Assembly: GCA_002687795.1 (NCBI GenBank)
Contig: NZBG01000023.1
Coordinates: forward strand, 1 to 14,752
Length of the DNA: 14,752 nt
Source: Candidatus Woesearchaeota archaeon
GTDB taxonomy: Archaea; Nanobdellota; Nanobdellia; Woesearchaeales; GCA-2687795
Direction of reading: 5' to 3'
Shown here: positions 1 through 5,915 of the stretch, piece after piece
How positions within the stretch are numbered: position 1 is the first letter of the stretch
How the letters are laid out: every line of letters starts with the position of its first letter
Program-made: the position numbers and the translations under genes
The notes under the pieces: generated by a model
Database searches by the model: none
What the model saw: the letters and a program-made list of their open reading frames with translations, nothing else
Told to the model about the DNA's origin: nothing

Positions 1-106
1 AATTACATTGCTGAATCCCAGGGATAGTGGAATTTTGGCGCACAAGAAAGTAAAGTTACTTCCTGTCCTTAATATGATACCCCGCACTTTAGTGCGGGGA
101 GGTTCA
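1..106 (+). mobile_element. Possible right end of an IS200/IS605-type (TnpB) element
   Basis: A reading frame runs in from outside the window and stays open from base 2 to a TGA at 110-112 (36 residues, no start inside). It crosses a perfect 9-bp hairpin at 80-99, which is followed by AGG and TTCA. From memory, a GC-rich hairpin followed by GAGG and a short TCA/TTCA end resembles the right ends of archaeal TnpB-carrying elements, where the gene's 3' end, the guide-RNA scaffold and the hairpin overlap. No transposase domain is visible here, because only 36 residues fall in the window and I could not match them to TnpB. The boundary at about 106 is a guess. The hairpin could instead be an ordinary repeat. 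Confidence 0.3.
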
Positions 107-281
107 TTTTGACATATAATAAGTATATGAATGCGCCTATAAAGTTTGTGAATATAATAACTAACGTCCATATAAGCTTATCGTTGTGGTTTAGCTTTGA
201 CTTAAGGCAGTCTATGAGCATCCAGAGCCAGAACAGGAACAAGAATATGAGAAATGGCAGTAAGAACACTAAATAAGTCAA
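69..281 (-). CDS. Small two-helix membrane protein, PLDc_N-like
   Basis: This is a 70-residue protein of two hydrophobic helices, residues about 2-23 and 37-57. The first ends in a W-x-W-M-L-I-D-C-L pattern, and the two are joined by a short polar loop with D-K-L-I-W. That arrangement resembles the phospholipase D nuclease N-terminal (PLDc_N) domain, which is a membrane anchor with no catalytic residues; most small proteins with it have no known function. The start is TTG: a TATA-like box at 300-312 is centred about 25 bases upstream, which fits a leaderless transcript. The last dozen residues, after the second helix, are encoded by the hairpin at 80-99 and look unrelated to the family. The C-terminus may therefore have been replaced by an insertion. 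It lies 26 bases downstream of the Cys-rich gene on the same strand. Confidence 0.7.
   Translation of the reverse strand: MTYLVFLLPFLIFLFLFWLWMLIDCLKSKLNHNDKLIWTLVIIFTNFIGAFIYLLYVKMNLPALKCGVSY
80..99. repeat. Perfect 9-bp GC-rich hairpin
   Basis: The arms CCCCGCACT (80-88) and AGTGCGGGG (91-99) are exact reverse complements with a 2-base TT loop. This is the most GC-rich palindrome in an AT-rich window. It lies inside the 3' end of the minus-strand PLDc_N-like gene, whose last residues it encodes. Neither side carries a long T-tract, so a simple intrinsic terminator is not the best reading. Confidence 0.85.
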
Positions 282-299
282 TGGCGCAAAAAATAGTCT

Positions 300-312
300 G
301 AATATTTTTAAA
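300..312 (-). promoter_or_regulatory. TATA box for the PLDc_N-like gene
   Basis: On the minus strand the sequence CTTTAAAAATATT is centred about 25 bases before the TTG start at 281. That is the spacing expected for an archaeal leaderless transcript. It overlaps the 3' end of the upstream Cys-rich gene. Confidence 0.45.
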
Positions 313-442
313 GCAGCTCTTCACCTTGAGTTTCTTCTTTAAAAGTGCATTCTTTCTTGTAATCCCAGTATGCATGGCATTCTTTGCCGAACTTGTTCCA
401 TTTCCAGCAGCCCGTACAGCATGGGCTTTCCTCTTTTTCCAT
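308..442 (-). CDS. 44-residue cysteine-rich microprotein, probable metal binder
   Basis: An ATG at 442 opens a 44-codon frame ending in TAA at 308-310. The N-terminal two thirds carries five cysteines and a histidine, in the order C8-C9-x-x-C12, then C22-H23, then C32, with W13, W15 and W26 between them. The C-terminus is acidic and glutamate-rich. The clustered Cys, His and Trp suggest a folded zinc or iron-sulfur binding miniprotein, but I do not recognise the family. A TATA-like box at 468-477 is centred 30 bases upstream, so the gene would be leaderless or nearly so. The reading frame, the composition and the promoter make it likely real, although it is shorter than gene-calling thresholds usually allow. 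It may be co-transcribed with the PLDc_N-like gene downstream. Its function is unknown. Confidence 0.65.
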   Translation of the reverse strand: MEKEESPCCTGCWKWNKFGKECHAYWDYKKECTFKEETQGEELL

Positions 443-467
443 TTTATTTAACATATGAATAACAAAA

Positions 468-477
468 AAATATAAAG
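468..477. promoter_or_regulatory. Shared TATA-like box between divergent genes
   Basis: The box AAATATAAAG can be read on both strands. On the plus strand its centre lies about 27 bases before the ATG at 499. On the minus strand it lies 30 bases before the ATG at 442. I see no other good TATA box in this 56-base divergent gap. One near-symmetric box may therefore direct both transcripts, each beginning at or very near its start codon. Confidence 0.5.
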
Positions 478-498
478 CTTTTGATTTTAGTTGTGTAT

Positions 499-1416
499 AT
501 GCTTTTTAATAAGGGTAATCTTGTGAAAGAGAAGGAATGGCTAAGCTATGTTGATTCTGTCAAAGTGGGCTATAGCAAGCTGGAGAGCAATAAGAAAAGG
601 GCTAAAGAAGAGCTTAAGAGCCTTATTACCAAGGCTGTTGAGGAGAGAAGCTCTAAGAAGTATGGCATTTTGTTTTCAGGGGGTATTGACAGCTCATTGA
701 TTGCTTTGGTGTCAAAGAAGCTGAAGAAGAACTTTGTTTGTTATTCTGTTGGGTTAAAGAACTCTTCTGACCTTGAGGCTGCTAAGAAGGCTGCAAAGAG
801 GTTTAAGTTTAAGTTAAGGGCAGAAACAATCAGCCTTGAGGAGCTTGAAAAGATACTGAAGAAAGTCTTAAAGGTCATTAAAGAGCCTGATGTTGTTAAG
901 GCTGGGGTTGGCTGCGTGTTCTATAAGGCTTTCCTGCTTGCAAAAAAGGATAAGATCAAGGAAGTTTTTATTGGCTTAGGCTCTGAAGAGCTGTTTGCTG
1001 GCTATCAAAGGCATAGAGATATGTTTGAGAGCAAAGGGCTGGAAGCTGTTCATAAGGAATGTTTGAAAGGGCTTAAGTCAATGTATAAGAGAGATCTTAT
1101 AAGGGATTCATTGATAGCTAAGGATAGAAAGATGGTGTTAAGGCTTCCTTTCCTTGATGATAATGTTATAGAATATGCAATGAGAATTCATCCTAAGCAT
1201 AAGATTGCTAAGAATCAGAGCAAAATCATTATCAGGGAAGTTGCAGAAGAGCTTGGCTTGAAAGAGTTTTCCTGGAGAAAGAAGAAGGCTGCCCAGTATG
1301 GCTCAGGTTTCCATAGAGGTTTGAAGAGGTTGGCTAGGAGGAATGGTTATAAGTATATTAAGGATTATTTAGGAGGTTTATCTACAAAAAGTTTGTATCC
1401 ATCTTCCCCCAAATAA
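499..1416 (+). CDS. Asparagine synthetase-like PP-loop ATPase without a glutaminase domain
   Basis: The protein is 305 residues from the ATG at 499. A PP-loop S-G-G-I-D-S-S at residues 60-66 binds and adenylates a substrate carboxylate in this family. G-S-E-E-L-F-A-G-Y at 161-169 corresponds to the D-G-x-D-E-L-F-x-G-Y motif of AsnB, and R-L-P-F-L-D further on matches the conserved R-x-P-F-L-D. The N-terminal class II glutamine amidotransferase domain of AsnB, with its Cys2 nucleophile, is absent; a short Lys-rich helix is there instead. It may use free ammonia or a partner amidotransferase, or amidate or thiolate a different substrate. The TTG at 481 is also in frame, but the TATA spacing favours the ATG at 499. 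The last 52 bases overlap a convergent gene, and the tail after residue 293 or so is low-complexity Ser/Lys/Pro, so it may be extraneous. The exact substrate cannot be told from sequence. Confidence 0.8.
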   Translation: MLFNKGNLVKEKEWLSYVDSVKVGYSKLESNKKRAKEELKSLITKAVEERSSKKYGILFSGGIDSSLIALVSKKLKKNFVCYSVGLKNSSDLEAAKKAAKRFKFKLRAETISLEELEKILKKVLKVIKEPDVVKAGVGCVFYKAFLLAKKDKIKEVFIGLGSEELFAGYQRHRDMFESKGLEAVHKECLKGLKSMYKRDLIRDSLIAKDRKMVLRLPFLDDNVIEYAMRIHPKHKIAKNQSKIIIREVAEELGLKEFSWRKKKAAQYGSGFHRGLKRLARRNGYKYIKDYLGGLSTKSLYPSSPK

Positions 1417-1736
1417 ACTCCTGAGATATTATCCGCTTTTCTGATAGATTCTACAAATTTCTGTTCTCCTAAGTCAGTTAGTTTTTTTGCGTCTTCTAAT
1501 GTAATAATCACAGATTCACGATAATAGGTGCTCCCATTGCTGTATCTTTCATGAATTTCTCTAATGCCATCATTATGGGCAGGATCTAAAACAACCTCTA
1601 TTCCTTCCAAAGGGCTGCCTAGATAAGCTGCAACCTCAGCTTCAAGAAATAAGGCAGGCTCTATGTTTGGGTGTTTTTTTATTAATTGTTTGCACCAAGG
1701 AGAGTCAAGGCTTAGATTTTTTCCTATATCCGGCAT
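1365..1736 (-). CDS. Unknown 123-residue soluble protein
   Basis: I do not recognise this gene. It encodes a balanced soluble protein with no membrane segment, signal peptide or obvious motif. It has two cysteines only at most and acidic and aromatic residues spread throughout. The case for it being real is the promoter: on the minus strand TTTATTAATAAAG at 1755-1767 is centred 25 bases before the ATG at 1736, so it would be a leaderless gene. It converges on the asparagine-synthetase-like gene and overlaps its 3' end by 52 bases, which may reflect a late insertion or a stop-codon extension of either gene. Residues about 20-60 could form an alpha/beta fold, but nothing indicates a function. 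Confidence 0.6.
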   Translation of the reverse strand: MPDIGKNLSLDSPWCKQLIKKHPNIEPALFLEAEVAAYLGSPLEGIEVVLDPAHNDGIREIHERYSNGSTYYRESVIITLEDAKKLTDLGEQKFVESIRKADNISGVYLGEDGYKLFVDKPPK

Positions 1737-1754
1737 AATAATTAGAGAATAATG

Positions 1755-1767
1755 CTTTATTAATAAA
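1755..1767 (-). promoter_or_regulatory. TATA box for the unknown gene ending at 1365
   Basis: On the minus strand TTTATTAATAAAG is centred about 25 bases upstream of the ATG at 1736, the spacing for a leaderless archaeal transcript. No Shine-Dalgarno sequence precedes that ATG. Confidence 0.5.
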
Positions 1768-1796
1768 TTTTATTGCCTCATCTTGTTATCTAATAA

Positions 1797-1809
1797 TTAA
1801 ATTTATAAA
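1797..1809 (+). promoter_or_regulatory. TATA box for the RqcH-like gene
   Basis: TTAAATTTATAAA lies just before the RqcH-like gene. The centre of TTTATAAA (1802-1809) to the second ATG at 1833 is about 27 bases, and to the first ATG at 1824 about 19 bases. The spacing therefore favours translation from 1833. Confidence 0.5.
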
Positions 1810-1832
1810 CCATATTACTATTTATGGTTGTT

Positions 1833-2633
1833 ATGGTGTCTATTGCTATTGATATAACAAAATCAGTGGATAAGAACGCTTCCGCCTATTATGATAAGGC
1901 AAAGAAGTTTAAGAAGAAGCTGGCTGGGGCAGAGGAAGCTCTAAAGAAAACAAAAATTAAGCTTACTAAGCTGGAAAAACAGAAAAAGTTTTCTGATAAT
2001 ACTCTCCAACAGCAAGAAGAAGTCAAATCCAGAGAGAAGAAATGGTATGAGAAGTTCAGATGGTTTATCTCTTCTGAAGGTTTTCTTGTTATTGGGGGTA
2101 GGGATGCAACCACTAATGATATTATTGTTAAGAAGCATACTGAGCCTGATGATGTTGTGTTCCATACAGAGATGCCTGGCTCTCCTTTTTGTGTTATTAA
2201 GACAGAGGGTAAGAAGCCTGGGAAGGCAACTTTGGAGGAGACTGCCCAGTTCTGCGCTGTGAATTCAAGGGCTTTTAGGAGAGGATTGTTGACAACAGAG
2301 GTTTATCATATAAAGCCTGAGCAGGTTTCTAAGGAAGCGCAGAGCGGTGAGTATCTTGGTAAGGGTAGTTTTATGATTTATGGGAAGAAGAATTATATTA
2401 ATGCGGAGGTTAAGACATTCATTGGAATTCTTGAGGATGGGGCTGTGATGTCAGCTTCTGAAACTGCTGTGAAGAAGCATTGCAAGGCTTATGTTGGCAT
2501 TGTGGCAGGCAACTCAAAGAAAAGCGAGGTTGCTAAGAAGCTCCAGAGGTTCTTTGAGAGCAGGACAAAGCTTAAGGCAGAGCTTGATGAGATCATGCAG
2601 GCTTTGCCTCCAGGGGATTGTAAGATAGTATAA
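1833..2633 (+). CDS. RqcH/NEMF-like C-terminal half: coiled coil plus NFACT-R domain
   Basis: The 266-residue protein (269 from the ATG at 1824) starts at the point where the middle region of full RqcH begins, with I-D-x-x-K-S-V-x-x-N-A-x-x-Y-Y at residues 6-20. A Lys/Glu-rich coiled coil follows at about 21-70. An NFACT-R (DUF814) domain then runs from W71, including the W-F-I-S-S-E-G and I-G-G-R-D motifs at about 77-91 and P-G-S-P-F-C-V-I-K at 115-123. The tail P-P-G-D-C-x-I-V is also family-like. Full-length RqcH, Tae2 or NEMF has about 550-1000 residues and carries NFACT-N and HhH domains that recruit tRNA and drive C-terminal tailing of stalled nascent chains; these are missing here. The protein may pair with a separately encoded NFACT-N protein outside the window, or bind ribosomal or other RNA alone. 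The family call is firm; the role is inferred. Confidence 0.85.
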   Translation: MVSIAIDITKSVDKNASAYYDKAKKFKKKLAGAEEALKKTKIKLTKLEKQKKFSDNTLQQQEEVKSREKKWYEKFRWFISSEGFLVIGGRDATTNDIIVKKHTEPDDVVFHTEMPGSPFCVIKTEGKKPGKATLEETAQFCAVNSRAFRRGLLTTEVYHIKPEQVSKEAQSGEYLGKGSFMIYGKKNYINAEVKTFIGILEDGAVMSASETAVKKHCKAYVGIVAGNSKKSEVAKKLQRFFESRTKLKAELDEIMQALPPGDCKIV

Positions 2634-2651
2634 AACACTGTTTCTGTGATT

Positions 2652-2664
2652 AACTTTTTAAATA
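2652..2664 (+). promoter_or_regulatory. Weak TATA-like element before the broken reading frame
   Basis: TTTTTAAATAGC at about 2653-2664 could start transcription near 2685, some 25 bases before the ATG at 2710. A second T-rich box at 2672-2678 would give a shorter leader. An AGGAG at about 2684-2688 lies too far from the ATG (about 21 bases) to be a convincing ribosome binding site. Confidence 0.3.
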
Positions 2665-2709
2665 GCAGCTCATTTTATACAGAGAGGAGTGTAATCTGAG
2701 GCTGTTAGA

Positions 2710-3117
2710 ATGGAACCCAAAACCAATGTTGAAGATATAGCAAATTCTTCTGTTAGGCCTATTGATATATGCCCCCAAGATGTTGTTGTCAGAGGGCAAG
2801 TAAGTGAGGAGTATTGGCAGAGCAGAATGAGCACAAGGTATCTTATTGAACATAATGGGTTAAAATATGTTATTTCTGATGAAGACTTGTCATGGAAGAT
2901 TCTTATATTAAGCAAAACAATAGATAGAAAAAGATAAATAGAAGAATCTAAAGGTGTTGATTTTGCTATCTGGCAACAGACCGGTTCTGAGAATCCAAGG
3001 AAGCTTGAGAAACCTGATTTTTTAGGAGTAAGCTATCATTGTGTTGCTTATGCGCTTGGTAAAGGATCAATAAAAGGCAAGGTAAGATTAAGTTTCAGGC
3101 AATATAAAACAAGATAA
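2710..3117 (+). pseudogene. Unknown reading frame interrupted by an in-frame TAA
   Basis: The ATG at 2710 opens 75 codons that end at TAA 2935-2937. The same frame then continues open for another 59 codons, to TAA TAA at 3115-3120. The downstream part has no ATG, GTG or TTG in frame, so it cannot easily be its own gene. It still reads like protein, with F-A-I-W-Q-Q-T-G and Y-H-C-V-A-Y-A-L-G stretches. The simplest reading is one gene of about 135 codons with a nonsense mutation (or a base-call error) in the A-rich run near 2930. Alternatively the 75-residue product is the complete gene and the rest is chance. I recognise neither half, and see no membrane segment or metal motif. Together with its flanks it occupies the 548-base gap between the RqcH-like gene and the mevalonate block. 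Confidence 0.45.
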
Positions 3118-3141
3118 TAAAAGCTAAAGATTTCTTCATAA

Positions 3142-3155
3142 CTTTTATAAATTAG
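3142..3155 (+). promoter_or_regulatory. Promoter and G-rich leader of the HMG-CoA synthase gene
   Basis: The TATA box TTTATAAA (3144-3151) is centred about 34 bases before the ATG at 3182, so the transcript should have a leader of roughly 8 bases. That leader contains GGGGG at 3173-3177, a weak ribosome binding site 4 bases before the start. The thermosome gene has the same arrangement. Confidence 0.6.
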
Positions 3156-3181
3156 CTTATATTTCAGCCTTTGGGGGAAAT

Positions 3182-4240
3182 ATGACCAATAATATCAAAG
3201 CAGGCATTGTAAGCTATGGATGTTATATTCCCAGGTATAGGATTAAGACCGAGGAGATTGCTAAGATACAGGGGCAGGACGCTGAGGCTGTTAAAAAAAG
3301 TTTAGTTCTGCAGGAGAAAAGTGTTCCTGGGATTGATGAGGATACTATTACGATCAGCGTAGAGGCTGCAAGGAACTGTCTTAGAAAGACAAATCTTGAT
3401 CCTGGAAGAATAGACGCTATTTATATTGGCTCTGAGAGCCATCCTTATGCTGTGAAGCCAACCGGCACTGTTGTTGCTAAGGCAATTAATGCAGATCCTA
3501 GGTTAACGGTTGCGGATTTTGAGTTTGCATGCAAGGCTGGAACAGCTGCTGTACAGGCTGGCTTGGCTATGGTTAAGGCAGATATGGCAGAGTATTCTCT
3601 TTGCGGCGGCTCTGATACAGCTCAGGCAGCTCCGGGAGACCCTTTGGAATATACAGCTGCAGCTGGCGGTGCTTTGTTTTTGTTAGGGAAAAATAATGTT
3701 ATCGCAGAAATTAAGCACACATGCTCTTATACAACTGACACGCCTGATTTCTGGAGAAGGAAGCATCAGAAGTATCCAAGCCATGGCGGCCTTTTTACAG
3801 GAGAGCCTGCATATTTCAAGCATATTGTTAGCTCAACAAAGCTTTTACTGAAGGAGACCGGTATGAAGGTTTCTGATTTCAATTATGCTGTTTTTCATCA
3901 GCCGAATGGCAAGTTCTATCTAAGGGCTGCAAAGCTTTTAGGGTTTTCAGAGGAGCAATATAAAGATGGATTGCTGTGCCCTTTGATTGGAAACACATAT
4001 TCAGGGGCGTCTTTGATAGGGCTTTGCAATGTTCTTGATAAGGCTAAGCCGGGTGATAAGATCTTGCTTACAAGCTATGGTTCAGGGGCAGGATCTGATT
4101 CTTTTTATCTGGAAGTTGCTGATGCTATTGAAGAGCTAAGAAAAGGCTGTAAAGTGCCTGATGTTAAGCATTATTTGGAGAATAAGAAGTATGTAACATA
4201 TTCAGAGATGGTAAAGTTGGGTAGAGAGTTGCATGGTTAA
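3182..4240 (+). CDS. Hydroxymethylglutaryl-CoA synthase, archaeal type
   Basis: It condenses acetyl-CoA with acetoacetyl-CoA to give HMG-CoA, the second step of the mevalonate pathway, in the cytoplasm. The 352 residues match the usual archaeal length of about 350. The thiolase-fold catalytic residues are visible: E85 in I-G-S-E-S-H, the acylated nucleophile C117 in F-E-F-A-C-K-A-G-T, and H239 in V-F-H-Q-P-N-G-K. The G-S-G-A-G-S-D motif near residues 300-306 lines the active site. It is the first gene of the block and is followed by thiolase and DUF35, the order of the archaeal complex in which thiolase and synthase are joined by the DUF35 protein and pass acetoacetyl-CoA through a shared CoA site. 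Unlike the rest of the block, it is separated from the next gene by 85 bases holding two hairpins. The start is fixed by the promoter and by a stop just upstream. The assignment is firm. Confidence 0.96.
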   Translation: MTNNIKAGIVSYGCYIPRYRIKTEEIAKIQGQDAEAVKKSLVLQEKSVPGIDEDTITISVEAARNCLRKTNLDPGRIDAIYIGSESHPYAVKPTGTVVAKAINADPRLTVADFEFACKAGTAAVQAGLAMVKADMAEYSLCGGSDTAQAAPGDPLEYTAAAGGALFLLGKNNVIAEIKHTCSYTTDTPDFWRRKHQKYPSHGGLFTGEPAYFKHIVSSTKLLLKETGMKVSDFNYAVFHQPNGKFYLRAAKLLGFSEEQYKDGLLCPLIGNTYSGASLIGLCNVLDKAKPGDKILLTSYGSGAGSDSFYLEVADAIEELRKGCKVPDVKHYLENKKYVTYSEMVKLGRELHG

Positions 4241-4244
4241 ATAA

Positions 4245-4284
4245 AACGGGCATCCTTACTAACTATTAAATAAGGATGCCCGTT
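4245..4284 (+). terminator. Perfect 14-bp hairpin after the HMG-CoA synthase gene
   Basis: The arms at 4245-4258 and 4271-4284 are exact complements (core GGGCATCC / GGATGCCC) around a 12-base loop, starting 4 bases after the stop codon. CTTATTT follows, so it could end or pause transcription, or protect the 3' end of the synthase message. The AT-rich loop (CTATTAAATAAG) also looks like a TATA box. Its centre near 4268 would place a start site around 4294, just before the next hairpin. Confidence 0.6.
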
Positions 4285-4295
4285 CTTATTTGCTC

Positions 4296-4319
4296 AAAAT
4301 TCGGAAATATCCGAATTTT
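4296..4319 (+). promoter_or_regulatory. Perfect 10-bp hairpin abutting the thiolase start codon
   Basis: AAAATTCGGA (4296-4305) and TCCGAATTTT (4310-4319) are exact complements around an AATA loop. The right arm ends only 6 bases before the thiolase ATG at 4326 and continues as TT. In RNA this would hide the ribosome landing site, and in shape it is also an A-tract/hairpin/T-tract terminator. In DNA it could be an operator for a dimeric repressor. A control point on thiolase expression is the likely meaning; the mechanism is open. Confidence 0.55.
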
Positions 4320-4325
4320 TTCAAG

Positions 4326-5486
4326 ATGAAAAAAGTTGCTATTGTTGGAATTGGAATGACTAAGCTTGGTAATTTATGGGATAAGGATTTTTCCCAGTTA
4401 GGGTTAGAAGCTGGCTCAAAGGCAGTTTTTGATGCAGGGTTAACATCTAAGGATATTAATTCATTGTATGTTGGAACAATGAGCTCAGGCCTGTTTGTTG
4501 AGCAGGAGCATACTGGCAGTTTGTTTAGCGGCATGTTAGGGCTGAATAATGTTCCCGCGACAAGAGTGGAGGGTGCCTGCGCTTCAGGAGGGATCGCGAT
4601 AAGGCAGGCTTATTTGGATATTTTGTCAGGGAAGAGCAATGTGAGCATGGCTTTAGGTGTTGAGAAGATGACTGATGTTTCTTTGAGCCAGGCTACAAAA
4701 GCTTTGGCTACTGCTTCTTCACAGAATTTTGAGGCATGGTTTGGAGCAACCTTTCCAGCTTTGTATGCAATGATCGCAAGGCTGCATATGCATAAGTATG
4801 GAACTACTGAAGAGCAGATGGCATTGTGCGCTGTTAAGAACCATAAGAACGCGATTCATAATGAGTATGCCCAGTTCAGGAAGGAAATTAAGGTTGAGGA
4901 TGTTATGGGTTCAACCATGGTTTCTGATCCTATTAAGTTATTAGATTGTTCACCTATTACTGATGGAGCTGCTTCTGTGATTCTTGCTGATGAGGAGAGT
5001 GCAAAGAAGTTAACTGATACTCCTATATGGATCAATGCAAGCAGCCAGGGCAGCGATGTTATCAGCCTCCATGAGAGGCAGGATATGACAACTTTGAGTG
5101 CAACAGTAAAAGCTGCTAAGGATGCTTTTTTGCAGTCAAAGCTTAAGCCTAAGGATATTAAGTGCGTTGAGGTGCATGATTGTTTTACGATTGCAGAGCT
5201 TTGCGCTTTGGAGGATTTGGGATTTTGTAAGAAAGGAGATGCTGGTAGGTTTATTGAGGATGGTAATACCCATCTTAATGCTGAGATTTCGGTTAATGCT
5301 TCAGGCGGTCTGAAGGCAAAGGGGCATCCTATTGGCGCATCAGGGATTGCCCAGGCTGTTGAGGCTGTTACGCAGCTGAGGCAGGAGGCTAAGCATAGGC
5401 AGGTTGATGATATTAAGCATGTTATGACTCATAATGTTGGAGGCACTGGAGGAACTGCTGTAGTGCATATATTTGGAAGGGATTAA
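4326..5486 (+). CDS. Acetyl-CoA C-acetyltransferase (acetoacetyl-CoA thiolase), archaeal type
   Basis: It condenses two acetyl-CoA into acetoacetyl-CoA, the first step of the pathway. The 386 residues carry the thiolase nucleophile C85 in E-G-A-C-A-S-G-G. H284 in V-H-D-C-F-T stands where bacterial thiolases have N-E-A-F. H334 in K-G-H-P-I-G-A-S-G and the C-terminal H-N-V-G-G-T-G-G-T (369-377) replace the second-Cys motif of biosynthetic bacterial enzymes. This is the SCP2-like archaeal class that works in complex with HMG-CoA synthase and DUF35. The ATG at 4326 is chosen because an upstream in-frame TTG (4290) would add 12 residues encoded by the hairpin, and M-K-K-V-A-I-V-G-I-G is the family's normal N-terminus. 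No ribosome binding site precedes it; the hairpin lies there instead. The DUF35 gene follows after 1 base. Confidence 0.94.
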   Translation: MKKVAIVGIGMTKLGNLWDKDFSQLGLEAGSKAVFDAGLTSKDINSLYVGTMSSGLFVEQEHTGSLFSGMLGLNNVPATRVEGACASGGIAIRQAYLDILSGKSNVSMALGVEKMTDVSLSQATKALATASSQNFEAWFGATFPALYAMIARLHMHKYGTTEEQMALCAVKNHKNAIHNEYAQFRKEIKVEDVMGSTMVSDPIKLLDCSPITDGAASVILADEESAKKLTDTPIWINASSQGSDVISLHERQDMTTLSATVKAAKDAFLQSKLKPKDIKCVEVHDCFTIAELCALEDLGFCKKGDAGRFIEDGNTHLNAEISVNASGGLKAKGHPIGASGIAQAVEAVTQLRQEAKHRQVDDIKHVMTHNVGGTGGTAVVHIFGRD

Positions 5487-5487
5487 A

Positions 5488-5904
5488 ATGGCAATACCAA
5501 GATACTGGAGGAATACGCAGCATTATTATAATTTGATAGGTAGCAAGTGCAAGAAGTGCGGCAGGGTTTATTTTCCGCAGAGAAGTGTTTGCGCTGATGA
5601 TGATTCAGCTGAATTAGAGGAGCATCCTTTGAGCAGGGAGGGAAAGATTTTGACTTTTACTGTGCTGAGGACAAGCCTTTCTGACCCTAGCAAGGAGAAT
5701 ACAGATGTTATAGTGTCAGAGATGCCTTTGGTGCTGGCAATTATTGAACTGGAGAAAGGTGTTAATGTTACTGCCCCTATTATTGAGTGCGAGCCTGAGG
5801 ATATAAAGATTGGAAGCAAGGTGGAGGCAGTGTTCAGGAAGATCATGGAGAAGGGAGAGAAGGGTATTTTGGGTTATAGTTATAAGTTTAGGTTGATGAG
5901 ATAG
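5488..5904 (+). CDS. DUF35 OB-fold protein with degenerate zinc ribbon, thiolase/HMG-CoA synthase scaffold
   Basis: This 138-residue protein has the DUF35 layout: an N-terminal aromatic helix with Y-W-R, a rubredoxin-like zinc ribbon at about 21-38, then an OB-fold to the end. In archaea it bridges thiolase and HMG-CoA synthase and forms part of their common CoA-binding channel; the gene order here supports that role. The zinc ribbon has C21-x-x-C24 and C35, but the fourth ligand of the usual C-P-x-C pattern is replaced in C-A-D-D-D, so metal binding may be lost or use an Asp. The ATG at 5488 comes 1 base after the thiolase stop, with a GGAAGGG ribosome binding site inside the thiolase end. 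The longer TTG start at 5473 would overlap thiolase and is less likely. The gene ends the first transcription segment of the block. Confidence 0.9.
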   Translation: MAIPRYWRNTQHYYNLIGSKCKKCGRVYFPQRSVCADDDSAELEEHPLSREGKILTFTVLRTSLSDPSKENTDVIVSEMPLVLAIIELEKGVNVTAPIIECEPEDIKIGSKVEAVFRKIMEKGEKGILGYSYKFRLMR

Positions 5905-5915
5905 TATTCATCGGA

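Noticed and set aside
2047..2262. A Leu/Arg-rich frame on the plus strand inside the RqcH-like gene.
   Set aside because: It is an out-of-frame shadow of a well supported gene, with an unnatural Leu/Arg composition.
2650..2915. Two minus-strand frames across the interrupted reading frame.
   Set aside because: The plus-strand frame is longer when its continuation to 3117 is counted, and the minus-strand products show no family features or promoter.
2932..2940. Programmed readthrough or a reassigned TAA codon in the broken frame.
   Set aside because: Other genes in the window end at TAA as an ordinary stop, and no recoding structure is evident, so mutation or sequence error is simpler.
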